Shown: piece by piece, positions 1-9,971 of the stretch
How the letters are laid out: each line of letters opens with the position of its first letter
How positions within the stretch are numbered: position 1 is the first letter of the stretch
DNA from: Gemmatimonadota bacterium
GTDB taxonomy: Bacteria; Gemmatimonadota; Gemmatimonadetes; Gemmatimonadales; Gemmatimonadaceae
Reading direction: 5' to 3'
Assembly (NCBI GenBank): GCA_016719105.1
Contig: JADKAQ010000003.1
Coordinates: forward strand, 124,001-188,000
Length of the DNA: 64,000 nt
The notes under the pieces: model-generated
What the model was told of the DNA's origin: nothing
The model's database searches: none
Seen by the model: only the letters and a program-made list of their open reading frames with translations
Translations under genes and position numbers: made by a program

Positions 1-1188
1 CCAACGCGGCTGGTCGTGGCCGCGCCCGGCCACGGCGAACAGTGTCTTGCGCGCGCGCCTCGGTGCGGGGAAGGAGTCGAAGGGTGCCACGTCCTGCGGG
101 TCGCGCTGGAGCATGCGCTGTCGCGCCCGCACCACCGCGGAGTCGAGCGGCTCGTCCTTCGCCCCCCACACCACCACGCGCGAGGGCGTGTTCGGGCTGC
201 GTAGCACGACCGCCACCTGCGCGCCGTCGCGCGACACCGCCGGTTCACCGGTGGCCCACGCCAGCTTCTGCACGAGGTCTCCCTCGACCACGCCCGGAGA
301 TTGCAGCTGCCGGCGAGCGTCGAGTGATTTTTCCATCACCTCCGTGTAGAACGCGCCGTACAGGTCGTCCGGCCCCGCACCATACACGCCGCGGAATGCC
401 TCGGCAAAGCTCCGGCGCTGCCGCGCGCTCATCCGGCGCCACAGGTGGTTGAGGCTCTCCTCGCCCTTGCGCGCCACGAGCCATTCCAGGAAGGCGCTCC
501 CCACGAGGTAGCGCATCGATCCCCCCAGGTATGGCGCGGCGTTGTTCAGCTGCCCGTACGTCGGGAGCCGCCCCTCCAGCGCCCACGCGCGCAACACCGC
601 GGCGCGCCCCGCTGAGTTGGGGCGACCGTTGGCGGTGAGCTTGCCTTCGATGTACGTCGCGTAGCCCTCGATGACCCACGCCGGTGACTTGCGCGCGACC
701 GGGCCGATGCGCGTCGGGAGCAACCGCCAGACGAAGCGCTCGTTAGGGTTGCGCGGTGGAAAGGTGAGGTGCGCGATGTGGCCGTACTCGTGCACCGCGA
801 GGATCTCGCCCCACCCGCGATGCTGTCCGAACGATGGCCCGGGCGTTGGCGGCGTCGGCCAGAGGAAGATCACCGGCCCCTCGAGCAGCGGGACCGCGAA
901 GCCGTTCGAGACGTTGGACGGATCCTCGACCATCACCGTGACCCGCGCCGTGGGGGCGTTGCCCACCATCGTGTTCACCGACGACGACACCGACTCCATG
1001 CGCTCGGCGACGGGGACCACCCACGTCCGCATCTCGGCGGGAAAGTGGAACCGGAAGTGCGCCGTCTCGATCGTCTCCCACTTGAGCGCCGGACGCGTGA
1101 GGTACTGGGCGGCAGCCGGCGTCGCCGGCGCGAGGACGAGCAGGGAAGCGAGCACCGCGACGGCGGTGCGCATCGATCGTGGGTGCAT
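1..1188 (-). CDS. Secreted peptidase MA-like zinc metallopeptidase, C-terminus outside window
   Basis: The minus-strand frame is open from the ATG at 1188 to the window edge (396 codons, no stop). Residues 1-27 look like a signal peptide: basic start, then an Ala/Leu-rich core ending in AAAQ. A gluzincin-type site is visible: HEYGH at about residues 133-137, and a likely third zinc ligand Glu174 in WVIEGYATY about 37 residues later, the spacing of peptidase MA (M61/M1-like) domains. From about residue 325 the chain resembles the start of a TolB/WD40-like beta-propeller (SRDGAQVAVV, then RVVVW), so the full protein is probably peptidase plus propeller. A second ATG at 1173 is in frame. No clear ribosome site was seen. 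The substrate is unknown; export to the periplasm or outside is inferred from the leader. Confidence 0.8.
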   Translation of the reverse strand, partial: MHPRSMRTAVAVLASLLVLAPATPAAAQYLTRPALKWETIETAHFRFHFPAEMRTWVVPVAERMESVSSSVNTMVGNAPTARVTVMVEDPSNVSNGFAVPLLEGPVIFLWPTPPTPGPSFGQHRGWGEILAVHEYGHIAHLTFPPRNPNERFVWRLLPTRIGPVARKSPAWVIEGYATYIEGKLTANGRPNSAGRAAVLRAWALEGRLPTYGQLNNAAPYLGGSMRYLVGSAFLEWLVARKGEESLNHLWRRMSARQRRSFAEAFRGVYGAGPDDLYGAFYTEVMEKSLDARRQLQSPGVVEGDLVQKLAWATGEPAVSRDGAQVAVVLRSPNTPSRVVVWGAKDEPLDSAVVRARQRMLQRDPQDVAPFDSFPAPRRARKTLFAVAGRGHDQPRW

Positions 1189-1275
1189 CGGTCGAGTGGC
1201 GTGCAGTGAGGCAAAGGGCGGGACCGCGACCCCCGAACATACATCCCTCGCTACCGACCTCGGCTCGGCATGGCA

Positions 1276-1311
1276 CACACCGGAAGTGTGAGCGTTGCCC
1301 CTTCCGGTGTG
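1276..1311. repeat. 11-bp perfect inverted repeat
   Basis: Arm CACACCGGAAG (1276-1286) is perfectly complementary to CTTCCGGTGTG (1301-1311), with a 14-base loop. It lies about 90 bp upstream of the minus-strand metallopeptidase start. It could be an operator or part of an mRNA leader. Confidence 0.55.
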
Positions 1312-1321
1312 CAGGGATGCG

Positions 1322-1373
1322 GCGGACGGCGGCTGGCGCCGAGGGCCAGCGCTAAGCGCTCGGCGCCGTCCGC
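1322..1373. repeat. Nested stem-loop
   Basis: Outer arms GCGGACGGC (1322-1330) and GCCGTCCGC (1365-1373) pair over 9 bp. Inner arms GCCGAG (1338-1343) and CTCGGC (1359-1364) pair over 6 bp, leaving a 7-base 5-prime bulge. An alternative fold pairs GGCGCCGAG (1335-1343) with CTCGGCGCC (1359-1367). Both folds cannot form at once, as in a switchable leader or a mobile REP-like palindrome; nothing else supports either role. Confidence 0.4.
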
Positions 1374-1555
1374 GATCTCCCACGGCTTCGCCGGCGACGC
1401 ACCGGCGACGCCGGTGACGCAGTCGGCCGTCACCTGCCGCTGCCGGAGGTCGTACGGCGTGGCGGTGTCACGGCCACGAAACGCCGTGGCGTCGCCGTCA
1501 GCTGCGCCTCGTCCTGCGCCGGGGCGCGGCGAAATCGCCCCCTGGAAACGAAAGA

Positions 1556-1584
1556 TGGGACGAAAGCGGCGCGCTCTCGTCCCA
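1556..1584 (-). terminator. Rho-independent terminator of the small membrane protein gene
   Basis: TGGGACGA (1556-1563) pairs with TCGTCCCA (1577-1584). After one A/C mismatch the stem continues with AGCG/CGCT around a 3-base loop. Read on the minus strand it is followed by TCTTTCGTTTCC, a T-rich tail. It begins 44 bases past the stop of the minus-strand gene ending at 1628. Confidence 0.7.
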
Positions 1585-1627
1585 CACTCGACTTGTCACG
1601 GACGCCGGGCGCCCGTCGAACTGGTCC

Positions 1628-1792
1628 TTACCCCTGCTTGCCCTTCGCGGCGTCCTGGATCCAGGTCAACGGAATCAGGAAGAGCGGGGTCAGGAAATGC
1701 CCGAGGAGGATGTTGACCCAGGTAAGCGCGAGGTAGAAGGCGCCAAGCCCGAGGCCAGCCCACAGCGTGCCAAACGGTGATGAGTGCTCCAC
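1628..1792 (-). CDS. Small membrane protein (54 aa), unknown function
   Basis: The GTG at 1792 is chosen because GAGGA sits 6 bases upstream on the minus strand. An upstream in-frame ATG (1951) would add a basic, non-hydrophobic extension overlapping the start of tilS. From the GTG the product is 54 residues with one or two hydrophobic segments (about residues 9-32 and 33-45), ending in a short charged tail (DAAKGKQG). I recognise no family. A terminator-like hairpin follows it. It is divergent from tilS, so their promoters share the 1793-1976 region. Confidence 0.6.
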   Translation of the reverse strand: MEHSSPFGTLWAGLGLGAFYLALTWVNILLGHFLTPLFLIPLTWIQDAAKGKQG

Positions 1793-1976
1793 GGTACGTC
1801 CTCGGTCTGTAAGGTCGAAGTCGACGAAAAAAGTAGTCGGGCGTGTCGGAGCGCACCAGTCCACCTGTGCCGGCTTTCGGGGGGCGACTTCACGCATCGC
1901 TCCCCCGGACGGGCGACGGACAGCGCGCCGCGCCGGCGATACATTGACCACCGTTCACCGGACGTGTCGCTCGCCC

Positions 1977-3350
1977 GTGTCTCCCCGTCTCCCCCGAGGC
2001 CACACGCTGTCCGCCACTGAGCGCATTCGCTCGTCGGTCGGTTCCCTCCTGTCGGGCGACGACCGGCTGGTCCTCGCCGTTTCGGGCGGCGTCGATTCCA
2101 TGGTGCTGTTGCACGCCGTGGGGGAGTGGCTCGCGGGCTCGGTGCCCGCGGCGTCGCTGCGCGAGCGCGTGACGGTGGCGACCTTCGACCACGGGACCGG
2201 AGCGCATGCCACCTCGGCCGTGGCGCACGTTAGGCGATCGGCCGAGGCGCACGGGCTGGCCGTCGTGGCTGGACGTGCCGACGCGCCGCTGCAAGGAGAA
2301 GCGGCGTGGCGCGACGCCCGCTGGCGCTTTCTGCGCCGCCTGGCGCGCGAGCGTGGGGCAACCGTCGTGACGGCCCATACACGAGACGACCACCTCGAGA
2401 CGATCGTGATGCGTACCCTCAGGGGGAGTGGGGCCCGCGGCCTCAGCGCCCTCCTCGCCCCCTCACCGGTGCGGCGTCCGCTGCTCGAGTGCTCGCGAAG
2501 CGACGTGCTGGGCTTTGCTCAGGAAGTGGGGCTCACGTGGGTCGACGATCCCAGCAACGGCGAGCGCGCCTACCTCCGCAATCGCGTGCGGCTCGATCTC
2601 CTCCCCGCGATGCGGGAGGCGAACCCCGGCTTCGATGAGGCGATGCTCGCACTGGCTCGGCGGGCGGCCGCCCTGCGCACCGCCTGCGCTGCCGCCGTCG
2701 CCCCGCTCGTCGAGGAGGTGGGGCCGGGACGCGTGGTGGCCCGCGGCATCACCGACGCCTCGTGGGAGCCCGGCGCGCGCGCGCTCCTCTGGCAGTCGCT
2801 CGCCGAGATGGGGGGGATCGTCCTCGATTGGCGCGGAACGACGCGCCTCGCGCGCTTCAGCGCCGACGGGCGCACGGGAACGCGAATTCCGTTGTCCGGC
2901 GGGTATGAAGCGGTGCATCGTCACGACGTCATCGAGTTGCGACGTCGCCCGGTTCGCGCGGGGGCGAGCGCCGCGCTCGATGTCGCCGCGGAAACCGTCT
3001 TTGGCGACTGGCGCTTTCGGCCGCTCGCCATGACTAGCTTGCAGGAGCGCGACGAGCGCGGAGTGCCCGATCGGCACGATGCGTGGAGCGCGTGGCTCCC
3101 CGCCGACGGCTCATTGGAAGTGCGCGCGTGGAGAGCGGGGGATCGCATGACCTCGTCAGGCAGCCAGCCGAGGCGGGTGAAGCGATTCTTCGCCGACCGG
3201 CGGGTGGCCGCCGCCGATCGCGAGGGGTGGCCTGTTATCGTAGCAGATGGCGAGATTGTCTGGATTCCCGGAGTGCGCCGCGGCCTCGCGGCAACCGTTC
3301 GGTCCGGTCGACCGAGAGTCTGCATCATCTGTGAACGCCTCCGTAGTTGA
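1977..3350 (+). CDS. tilS: tRNA(Ile)-lysidine synthase
   Basis: This ATP-dependent enzyme joins lysine to cytidine-34 of tRNA-Ile(CAU), so that the tRNA reads AUA and is charged with isoleucine. The PP-loop motif SGGVDS is at residues 36-41, followed by the conserved HTRDDHLET and the R-G-S-G-ARGLSAL region. The C-terminal substrate-binding domain is recognisable (WRAGDRM, then RVKRFFADRRV). The frame stays open upstream to 1767; GTG 1977 gives 457 aa with the usual short N-terminus before the PP-loop, and TTG 1944 is another possibility. No strong ribosome site was seen. The order tilS-hpt-ftsH is common in bacteria and continues here, with a 20-base overlap into hpt. Confidence 0.92.
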   Translation: MSPRLPRGHTLSATERIRSSVGSLLSGDDRLVLAVSGGVDSMVLLHAVGEWLAGSVPAASLRERVTVATFDHGTGAHATSAVAHVRRSAEAHGLAVVAGRADAPLQGEAAWRDARWRFLRRLARERGATVVTAHTRDDHLETIVMRTLRGSGARGLSALLAPSPVRRPLLECSRSDVLGFAQEVGLTWVDDPSNGERAYLRNRVRLDLLPAMREANPGFDEAMLALARRAAALRTACAAAVAPLVEEVGPGRVVARGITDASWEPGARALLWQSLAEMGGIVLDWRGTTRLARFSADGRTGTRIPLSGGYEAVHRHDVIELRRRPVRAGASAALDVAAETVFGDWRFRPLAMTSLQERDERGVPDRHDAWSAWLPADGSLEVRAWRAGDRMTSSGSQPRRVKRFFADRRVAAADREGWPVIVADGEIVWIPGVRRGLAATVRSGRPRVCIICERLRS

Positions 3351-3882
3351 TCCGCGACTCGAAGGGCGCTCCGTCAAGCGCATTGCCTTTCCCGCCGACC
3401 TCATCGCCGCGCGTGTGGCGGAGCTCGGACGCGACATCACAGCGGCGTATCCCGATGGCGACCTTCTCGTCCTTGGGTTATTGAAAGGGAGCTTCATCTT
3501 CCTGAGCGACCTGGTGCGCTGTATTCACCGCCCGCTCAAGGTCGATTTCCTCGTCGCCTCGTCGTACGGGAACGAGACCGTTTCGAGCGGATTCGTTCGT
3601 TTGGTGTATGATCCGGAAACAGAGCTCGAGGGCAAGCACATTCTGTTAGTAGAAGACATCGTTGATTCCGGACGAACCCTGAGTCGGGTGATGGCTCTCC
3701 TGCAGGAGCGGCACCCGCGCTCGCTGGAAGTCTGCGCCTTGCTCGACAAGCACATTGCCACGCACCTGACGTATCCGCCGAAGTTCTCGGGCTTCGATGC
3801 CCCCCACGAGTTCCTCGTGGGATATGGCCTCGATCACGCCGAGAGCTTCCGGCATTTGCCGTACATTGCGAGTTTGCAGTAA
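3331..3882 (+). CDS. hpt: Hypoxanthine phosphoribosyltransferase
   Basis: The enzyme uses PRPP to convert hypoxanthine and guanine to IMP and GMP in purine salvage. The PRPP-binding loop VEDIVDSGRT is at residues 107-116, preceded by the LKGSFIFLSDL loop of the family, with the late VGYGLD segment near the C-terminus. GTG 3331 gives 183 aa, the normal family length; an ATG far upstream (3247) lies within tilS and would add a tail without homology. The start overlaps tilS by 20 bases, so translational coupling is likely. Confidence 0.93.
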   Translation: MNASVVDPRLEGRSVKRIAFPADLIAARVAELGRDITAAYPDGDLLVLGLLKGSFIFLSDLVRCIHRPLKVDFLVASSYGNETVSSGFVRLVYDPETELEGKHILLVEDIVDSGRTLSRVMALLQERHPRSLEVCALLDKHIATHLTYPPKFSGFDAPHEFLVGYGLDHAESFRHLPYIASLQ

Positions 3883-3897
3883 CCCGGGACCGCTGAC

Positions 3898-5877
<1,980 letters not shown>

Positions 5878-5897
5878 CGACGCGCCCGCGCGTTCCG

Positions 5898-7862
5898 ATG
5901 CCGGCCCTGGGCGCCGCCGCGATCAGCGGGGGCGCCCTTCTCGTTGTCTACGTCGTCACGCTCGCCCCGTCGGTCACGCTGTGGGACAGCGGCGAATTCC
6001 TCGCCGCCATCCACGCCCTCGGGGTCCCGCACCCACCCGGCACTCCACTGTTTGTCTACGCGTCCAACGCGTGGGCGCAGGCCTTCGGGTGGCTTCCGTT
6101 CGCCGTCGCCGTCAACCTGGCGTCGGCCGTCGCCACCGCCACGTCGGCAGGCTGTTTCGCCTGGTTGTTCACGCGCTGGACGGGGCGCGCCCTCGTGGGC
6201 GTGGCCGGGGCGCTCGTGGGCGGTGGCATGGCGGCCGTGTGGCAGAGCGCGACGGAGACCGAGGTCTACGCCTTGGCCACGCTCGCGGTGGCGCTCGCCC
6301 TCGTGGCGGCCGACGTCGCCGGGACCCGATGGAGCGTGCGACATCGTGTCCTCATCGCCTTCCTCTTCGGCCTCGCGGTGCCGTTGCACATCAGCGTCCT
6401 CGTCGCCGGCCCCGCCGTGATCTTGCTGGCGTCGAGCGATCGCAGCGGCGCCATGTCTGTCCGCGCCGCCCTGGCCCCCGCGGCGGCCTGGTGCGTCGCC
6501 GTCGGGATGGGGACCGTATCGGCGCTCCCGCTGCTGGCGGGCGGCATGTTGGCCCTGGTCGCCAGCGTTGCGCCTGACGGACAGGACGGGACGCGCTCGC
6601 GGCGCGCCGCTTGGCTGTCGCTCCTAGTCACGATGCTGGGCGCCAGCTTCGTGCTGGTGATGCTCGTGCGGGCGCGCCATGACCCGGCCGTGAACGCCGG
6701 CTTTCCCACGACCTGGACGTCGCTCGTGGACATCGTGGCCCGGCGTCAGTACGACGTCCCGCCGCTCTGGCCTCGTCGCGCTCCGCTCTGGTTGCAGCTG
6801 GGGAACGTCGTGCAGTACGCCGACTGGCAGGTGGCGCTCGGGCTGAGCGACGCGCCGGGGCCCTCACCATGGCGCACCCCGATCACCCTCGTGTTCGCAG
6901 CGTTGGGCATCGCGGGCAGCGTCTGGCACTCCCGTGTCGATCGGCGGAGCTGGAAGGCGATGGGGCTGCTGTTGCTCTGCGCGACCCTGGGGGTCGTGAC
7001 CGTGCTGAACCTGCGGGCCGGGCCGTCGTTCGGATGGGGGGTGCTCCCGGTGGATGCGCTTCGCGAGGCGCGCGAGCGCGACTACTTCTTCGCGTTGGCC
7101 TTTCTCGTGGCTGGGCTCTGGTGCGGCTGCGGAGTCGTGGCGCTCCGGGATCGCCTTCCTCGGGGGATGCGCGAGCTCGCGATGCTGCTGGCGGTCGCCC
7201 CGATCGCGCTCAACTGGAGGGGGGTCGACCGACGGCGCGCACCGGATGCCACGCTGGCGGGCGACTTCGCGCACGCGCTGCTCCGGCCACTCCCCGCCAG
7301 GGCGGTGCTGGTCGTGGCGGGTGACAACGACTCGTTCCCGCTGTGGTACGCGCAGGAGGTGGAGGCGCTGCGAACCGACGTGACGGTGGTGACGATTCCG
7401 TTGCTTGGGGCTGGCTGGTACCGCGCCGAACTCGCGCGCCGGCACGCGCTCCTCCCGGCCGACGTGGTGGAACCATGGCAAGGGCTCTCGGCGACCTTGG
7501 CGGCGATCGGGGCTGCGGCCCGGCGTGACGGGCGTCCGCTCATGGTCGCGGTGTCCGTCGAACCAGACGACCGGGGCGCCGTGGCGCCCGGAGAGGGGTG
7601 GCGACTCGAGGGAATGGCGTACTCCCGGCTCGGCGGAGGCGCGGCGAGTGCGGGGCCTCTCGTGGATTCGGTGTCGGTTGCTCGAGCGGCGTCGTCGCGC
7701 GCCGGCGCGCTCGCCGGCGATGGTCATCTCCCCTCCGCGCGCGACCCTGCGGGGCGCTACGTTCAGCGGCTGTTGCAGTGCCCTGCGGTGGCGCTGCGGT
7801 ACGTTCGCGCAGGGGATTCGGGGGCGCGGCGTTTACTTGAATCGGCCTGTAACTTCCGATAG
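5898..7862 (+). CDS. DUF2723 multi-pass membrane protein (O-mannosyltransferase-like)
   Basis: This is a polytopic membrane protein of 654 aa, with roughly ten hydrophobic segments in the first two thirds. The N-terminus carries the DUF2723 signature: a first membrane helix, then SVTLWDSGEF (about residues 25-34) and PHPPGTPLF. The acidic D/E pair in the first outside loop resembles that of GT-C glycosyltransferases. The family, related to eukaryotic TMEM260, is thought to transfer sugar to protein. The C-terminal third is soluble and begins with LVVAGDNDSFPLWYAQE, typical of the bacterial members. The acceptor is unknown. It follows ftsH by 20 bases with no promoter seen between them. Confidence 0.8.
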   Translation: MPALGAAAISGGALLVVYVVTLAPSVTLWDSGEFLAAIHALGVPHPPGTPLFVYASNAWAQAFGWLPFAVAVNLASAVATATSAGCFAWLFTRWTGRALVGVAGALVGGGMAAVWQSATETEVYALATLAVALALVAADVAGTRWSVRHRVLIAFLFGLAVPLHISVLVAGPAVILLASSDRSGAMSVRAALAPAAAWCVAVGMGTVSALPLLAGGMLALVASVAPDGQDGTRSRRAAWLSLLVTMLGASFVLVMLVRARHDPAVNAGFPTTWTSLVDIVARRQYDVPPLWPRRAPLWLQLGNVVQYADWQVALGLSDAPGPSPWRTPITLVFAALGIAGSVWHSRVDRRSWKAMGLLLLCATLGVVTVLNLRAGPSFGWGVLPVDALREARERDYFFALAFLVAGLWCGCGVVALRDRLPRGMRELAMLLAVAPIALNWRGVDRRRAPDATLAGDFAHALLRPLPARAVLVVAGDNDSFPLWYAQEVEALRTDVTVVTIPLLGAGWYRAELARRHALLPADVVEPWQGLSATLAAIGAAARRDGRPLMVAVSVEPDDRGAVAPGEGWRLEGMAYSRLGGGAASAGPLVDSVSVARAASSRAGALAGDGHLPSARDPAGRYVQRLLQCPAVALRYVRAGDSGARRLLESACNFR

Positions 7863-7865
7863 TTT
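7837..7865 (+). promoter_or_regulatory. Promoter of yggS and downstream genes
   Basis: TTGAAT (7837-7842) and TAGTTT (7860-7865) are separated by 17 bases. The ATG of yggS begins 9 bases after the -10, so the transcript would be leaderless or nearly so; no ribosome site is present. The -10 overlaps the stop codon of the preceding gene. Confidence 0.6.
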
Positions 7866-7873
7866 ATCGTGTT

Positions 7874-8578
7874 ATGCCTTTTCAAGGGCTGGCGGATCGA
7901 CTCCGTGAGGTTCAGGGGCGCATCGCGGCCGCGGCGGCACGTGGTGGACACGGTCAGCGGGTGGAAATCATCGCCGTGACCAAGACGCACGGTGCCGACG
8001 CGGTGGTGGCGGCGTGGGCGTGCGGGCTTCGGTCGGTTGGTGAGAACAAGGTGCAGGAAGCGCTCGGCAAGATGGATCAGGTCTCGGTCCCGGTGGATTG
8101 GCATCTCATCGGGCACTTGCAGCGCAACAAGGCGAAGCACACCACGCGCTTCGCGCTCGTGCACTCGATGGACAGTGCGCGTCTCGCCGACGCGCTGCAC
8201 GACGTGGCGGTCAGGGCCGGCGCGCACCTCCGGGTGCTGGTGCAGATGAACGTGTCGGGCGAGGAGAGCAAGGGTGGCTTCGCATTCTCCGAGCTGGCGT
8301 CGGAGGCGGTGCGGCTGCGCGCGCTGGACGGATTGGAGGTCGCGGGGGTGATGACGATGGCCCCGTTCGATGCGGACGAGGCCGTATTGCGCGCCACGTT
8401 CGCAGGAGCGCGAGCCGCGCGTGATGTCCTGCGCGACGCCGGTCACCCTGCGCATGAGCTGTCGATGGGGATGTCGAACGACTTTGAGGTTGCGGTCGAA
8501 GAAGGCGCGACGATGGTCCGCCTCGGCACGATCCTGTTTGGAGAGCGCACGCCATGGCCGACGAATCATTCCACCTGA
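7874..8578 (+). CDS. yggS: YggS-family pyridoxal phosphate homeostasis protein
   Basis: This is a small PLP-binding protein with an alanine-racemase-like barrel but no known catalytic role; family members buffer free PLP and affect amino-acid homeostasis. The PLP lysine is K37 in IIAVTKTHG. Other family marks are GENKVQEALGK, WHLIGHLQRNKAKH, and near the end the SMGMSNDFEVAVEEGATMVRLG region (residues not shown in full). The 234-aa length is normal. It opens an operon from its own promoter and overlaps the DivIVA-like gene by 25 bases. YggS next to division or polarity genes is a common arrangement. Confidence 0.92.
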   Translation: MPFQGLADRLREVQGRIAAAAARGGHGQRVEIIAVTKTHGADAVVAAWACGLRSVGENKVQEALGKMDQVSVPVDWHLIGHLQRNKAKHTTRFALVHSMDSARLADALHDVAVRAGAHLRVLVQMNVSGEESKGGFAFSELASEAVRLRALDGLEVAGVMTMAPFDADEAVLRATFAGARAARDVLRDAGHPAHELSMGMSNDFEVAVEEGATMVRLGTILFGERTPWPTNHST

Positions 8579-9114
8579 CTCCGCTCGATATCCGGCGCTA
8601 CGACTTCGGCAGCGCGCTGCGCGGCTACGATCGCGCGCGTGTCGACCAGTTTCGCGAGCAGGCGGCCAACGAAGTCGAGCGGCTGGTGAAGCAGTGCCAG
8701 GCCCTGGAAGGGAAGGCGCAGGGCTTTCACGAGCAGCTGCGGGCCTTTCGCGAGCGTGACAAGGCGATCAACGAGGCGCTGATCTCGGCCCAGCAGCTGC
8801 GAGCCGAAGTGCGCGAACAGGCCGAGCGCGAAGCGCAGCTCATCCTGCGCGAGGCACGCGCCGAGGCCGAACGGATCGTGGCGGGGGCGGCCAACGATGC
8901 GCGGCAGGTGCAGGGGGAACTCGAGGCGCTGGTGCGCCAGCGTCGCAGTTACCTCTCGCAGCTTCGCACGATGGTGGAGCGGCAGCTGTCGGACATCGAA
9001 GCGGCCGAGGCGAGTGCGGCGTCGATGACCCCGGTGCGCCGCGAGGCGGCGCCAGCGGCACCGGCAGCGGCGATGGAGCAGCCCGAGTGGCTCGACTCCG
9101 TGGTGAAAGAGTAA
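8554..9114 (+). CDS. DivIVA-domain coiled-coil protein
   Basis: The N-terminus matches the DivIVA/GpsB lipid-binding domain: LTPLDIRRYDFG, then GYDRARVDQF (about residues 6-35). A long coiled coil runs from about residue 35 to 150, rich in Glu, Arg, Ala and Gln, followed by a short Ala/Pro-rich tail. DivIVA proteins recognise curved membrane and recruit division or polar partners. The total is 186 aa. It overlaps the end of yggS by 25 bases. A polarity role would fit the MglA operon downstream, but that is inference. Confidence 0.85.
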   Translation: MADESFHLTPLDIRRYDFGSALRGYDRARVDQFREQAANEVERLVKQCQALEGKAQGFHEQLRAFRERDKAINEALISAQQLRAEVREQAEREAQLILREARAEAERIVAGAANDARQVQGELEALVRQRRSYLSQLRTMVERQLSDIEAAEASAASMTPVRREAAPAAPAAAMEQPEWLDSVVKE

Positions 9115-9137
9115 CCGACGAGCAGACGAGCACACGA

Positions 9138-9971
9138 GTGACGACAGATATCGGGCATTCCTGGGACGCGATTGAAGCGGCGGCGGCCGCAGTGCGCGCG
9201 CGGTTCACCCGCACGCCGGACGTGGCGATCGTGTTAGGCACGGGGTTGGGGGGGCTGGCCAAGGCCATCGAGGTGGAGCAGTCCATCGAGTACGGTGACA
9301 TCCCCGGCTTTCCGCTGTCGACGGTCGAGTCGCACGCCGGACGGTTGCTGTGCGGGACGCTGGCCGGCCAGTCGGTCATCGCGATGCAGGGTCGCTTTCA
9401 CCGGTATGAGGGCTATTCGCTCCAGCAGGTGACGTTCCCGGTGCGCGTCCTGCGGGCGTTAGGCGCGCGCACGCTCGTCGTGTCCAACGCGTGTGGCGGG
9501 ATGCACCCCCTGTGGGAGGCGGGCGACCTGATGCTCATCGCCGACCACATCAACCTGCTCGGTGACAACCCGCTGCTCGGGCGCAACGACGATCGCCTGG
9601 GGCCGCGCTTCCCCGACATGTCGCAGCCGTACGATCCGGCGCTGCGGGAGTTGGCGCGCGCCGAGGCACGGCGCCAGGGCATCACCCTGCGGGAGGGGGT
9701 GTACGTCGCCGTGACTGGTCCCAACCTCGAGACGCGCGCCGAGTACCGGATGCTGCGGGCGATGGGGGCAGACGTGGTGGGGATGTCGACGGTACCCGAG
9801 GTGATCGTCGCCGTGCACGGCGGGATGCGCGTGCTCGGCGTCTCCATCATCACCGACTTGTGCCTGCCGGACGCGTTGGAGCCTGCATCACTGGACACGA
9901 TCATCGGCGTGGCGGCGCGAGCCGAGCCGCACCTGACGTCGCTCATCACCGGCGTGCTGGAGCGGATGTGA
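9138..9971 (+). CDS. punA: Purine nucleoside phosphorylase (trimeric type)
   Basis: The enzyme phosphorolyses purine nucleosides to base plus ribose-1-phosphate, supplying hypoxanthine/guanine to hpt and pentose phosphate to DeoB, which is also in this window. Family motifs seen: GTGLGGL near residues 34-40, GRFHRYEGY, NACGGMHPLWEAGDLM, TGPNLETRAEYR and GADVVGMSTVPE. The base-specificity segment reads ITDLC where mammalian and classical bacterial enzymes have ITN. GTG 9138 gives 277 aa and matches family N-termini; an in-frame GTG at 9087 would overlap the DivIVA-like gene. Confidence 0.92.
   Translation: MTTDIGHSWDAIEAAAAAVRARFTRTPDVAIVLGTGLGGLAKAIEVEQSIEYGDIPGFPLSTVESHAGRLLCGTLAGQSVIAMQGRFHRYEGYSLQQVTFPVRVLRALGARTLVVSNACGGMHPLWEAGDLMLIADHINLLGDNPLLGRNDDRLGPRFPDMSQPYDPALRELARAEARRQGITLREGVYVAVTGPNLETRAEYRMLRAMGADVVGMSTVPEVIVAVHGGMRVLGVSIITDLCLPDALEPASLDTIIGVAARAEPHLTSLITGVLERM

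Larger units (their letters stand above)
1189..1627. other. Non-coding region rich in inverted repeats
   Basis: No reading frame here has convincing protein character. The stretch holds several perfect inverted repeats: 11-bp arms at 1276-1286 and 1301-1311; nested arms at 1322-1330 with 1365-1373 and 1338-1343 with 1359-1364; and a terminator-like hairpin at 1556-1584. It lies between a minus-strand gene start (1188) and a minus-strand gene end (1628), so it should contain the promoter of the metallopeptidase gene. A TATGTT on the minus strand roughly 50 bases upstream of that gene is a weak -10 candidate without a good -35. Confidence 0.5.

Noticed and set aside
1251..1716. Short frames in the 1189-1627 region
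   Set aside because: Composition without protein character, overlapping inverted repeats; no ribosome site.
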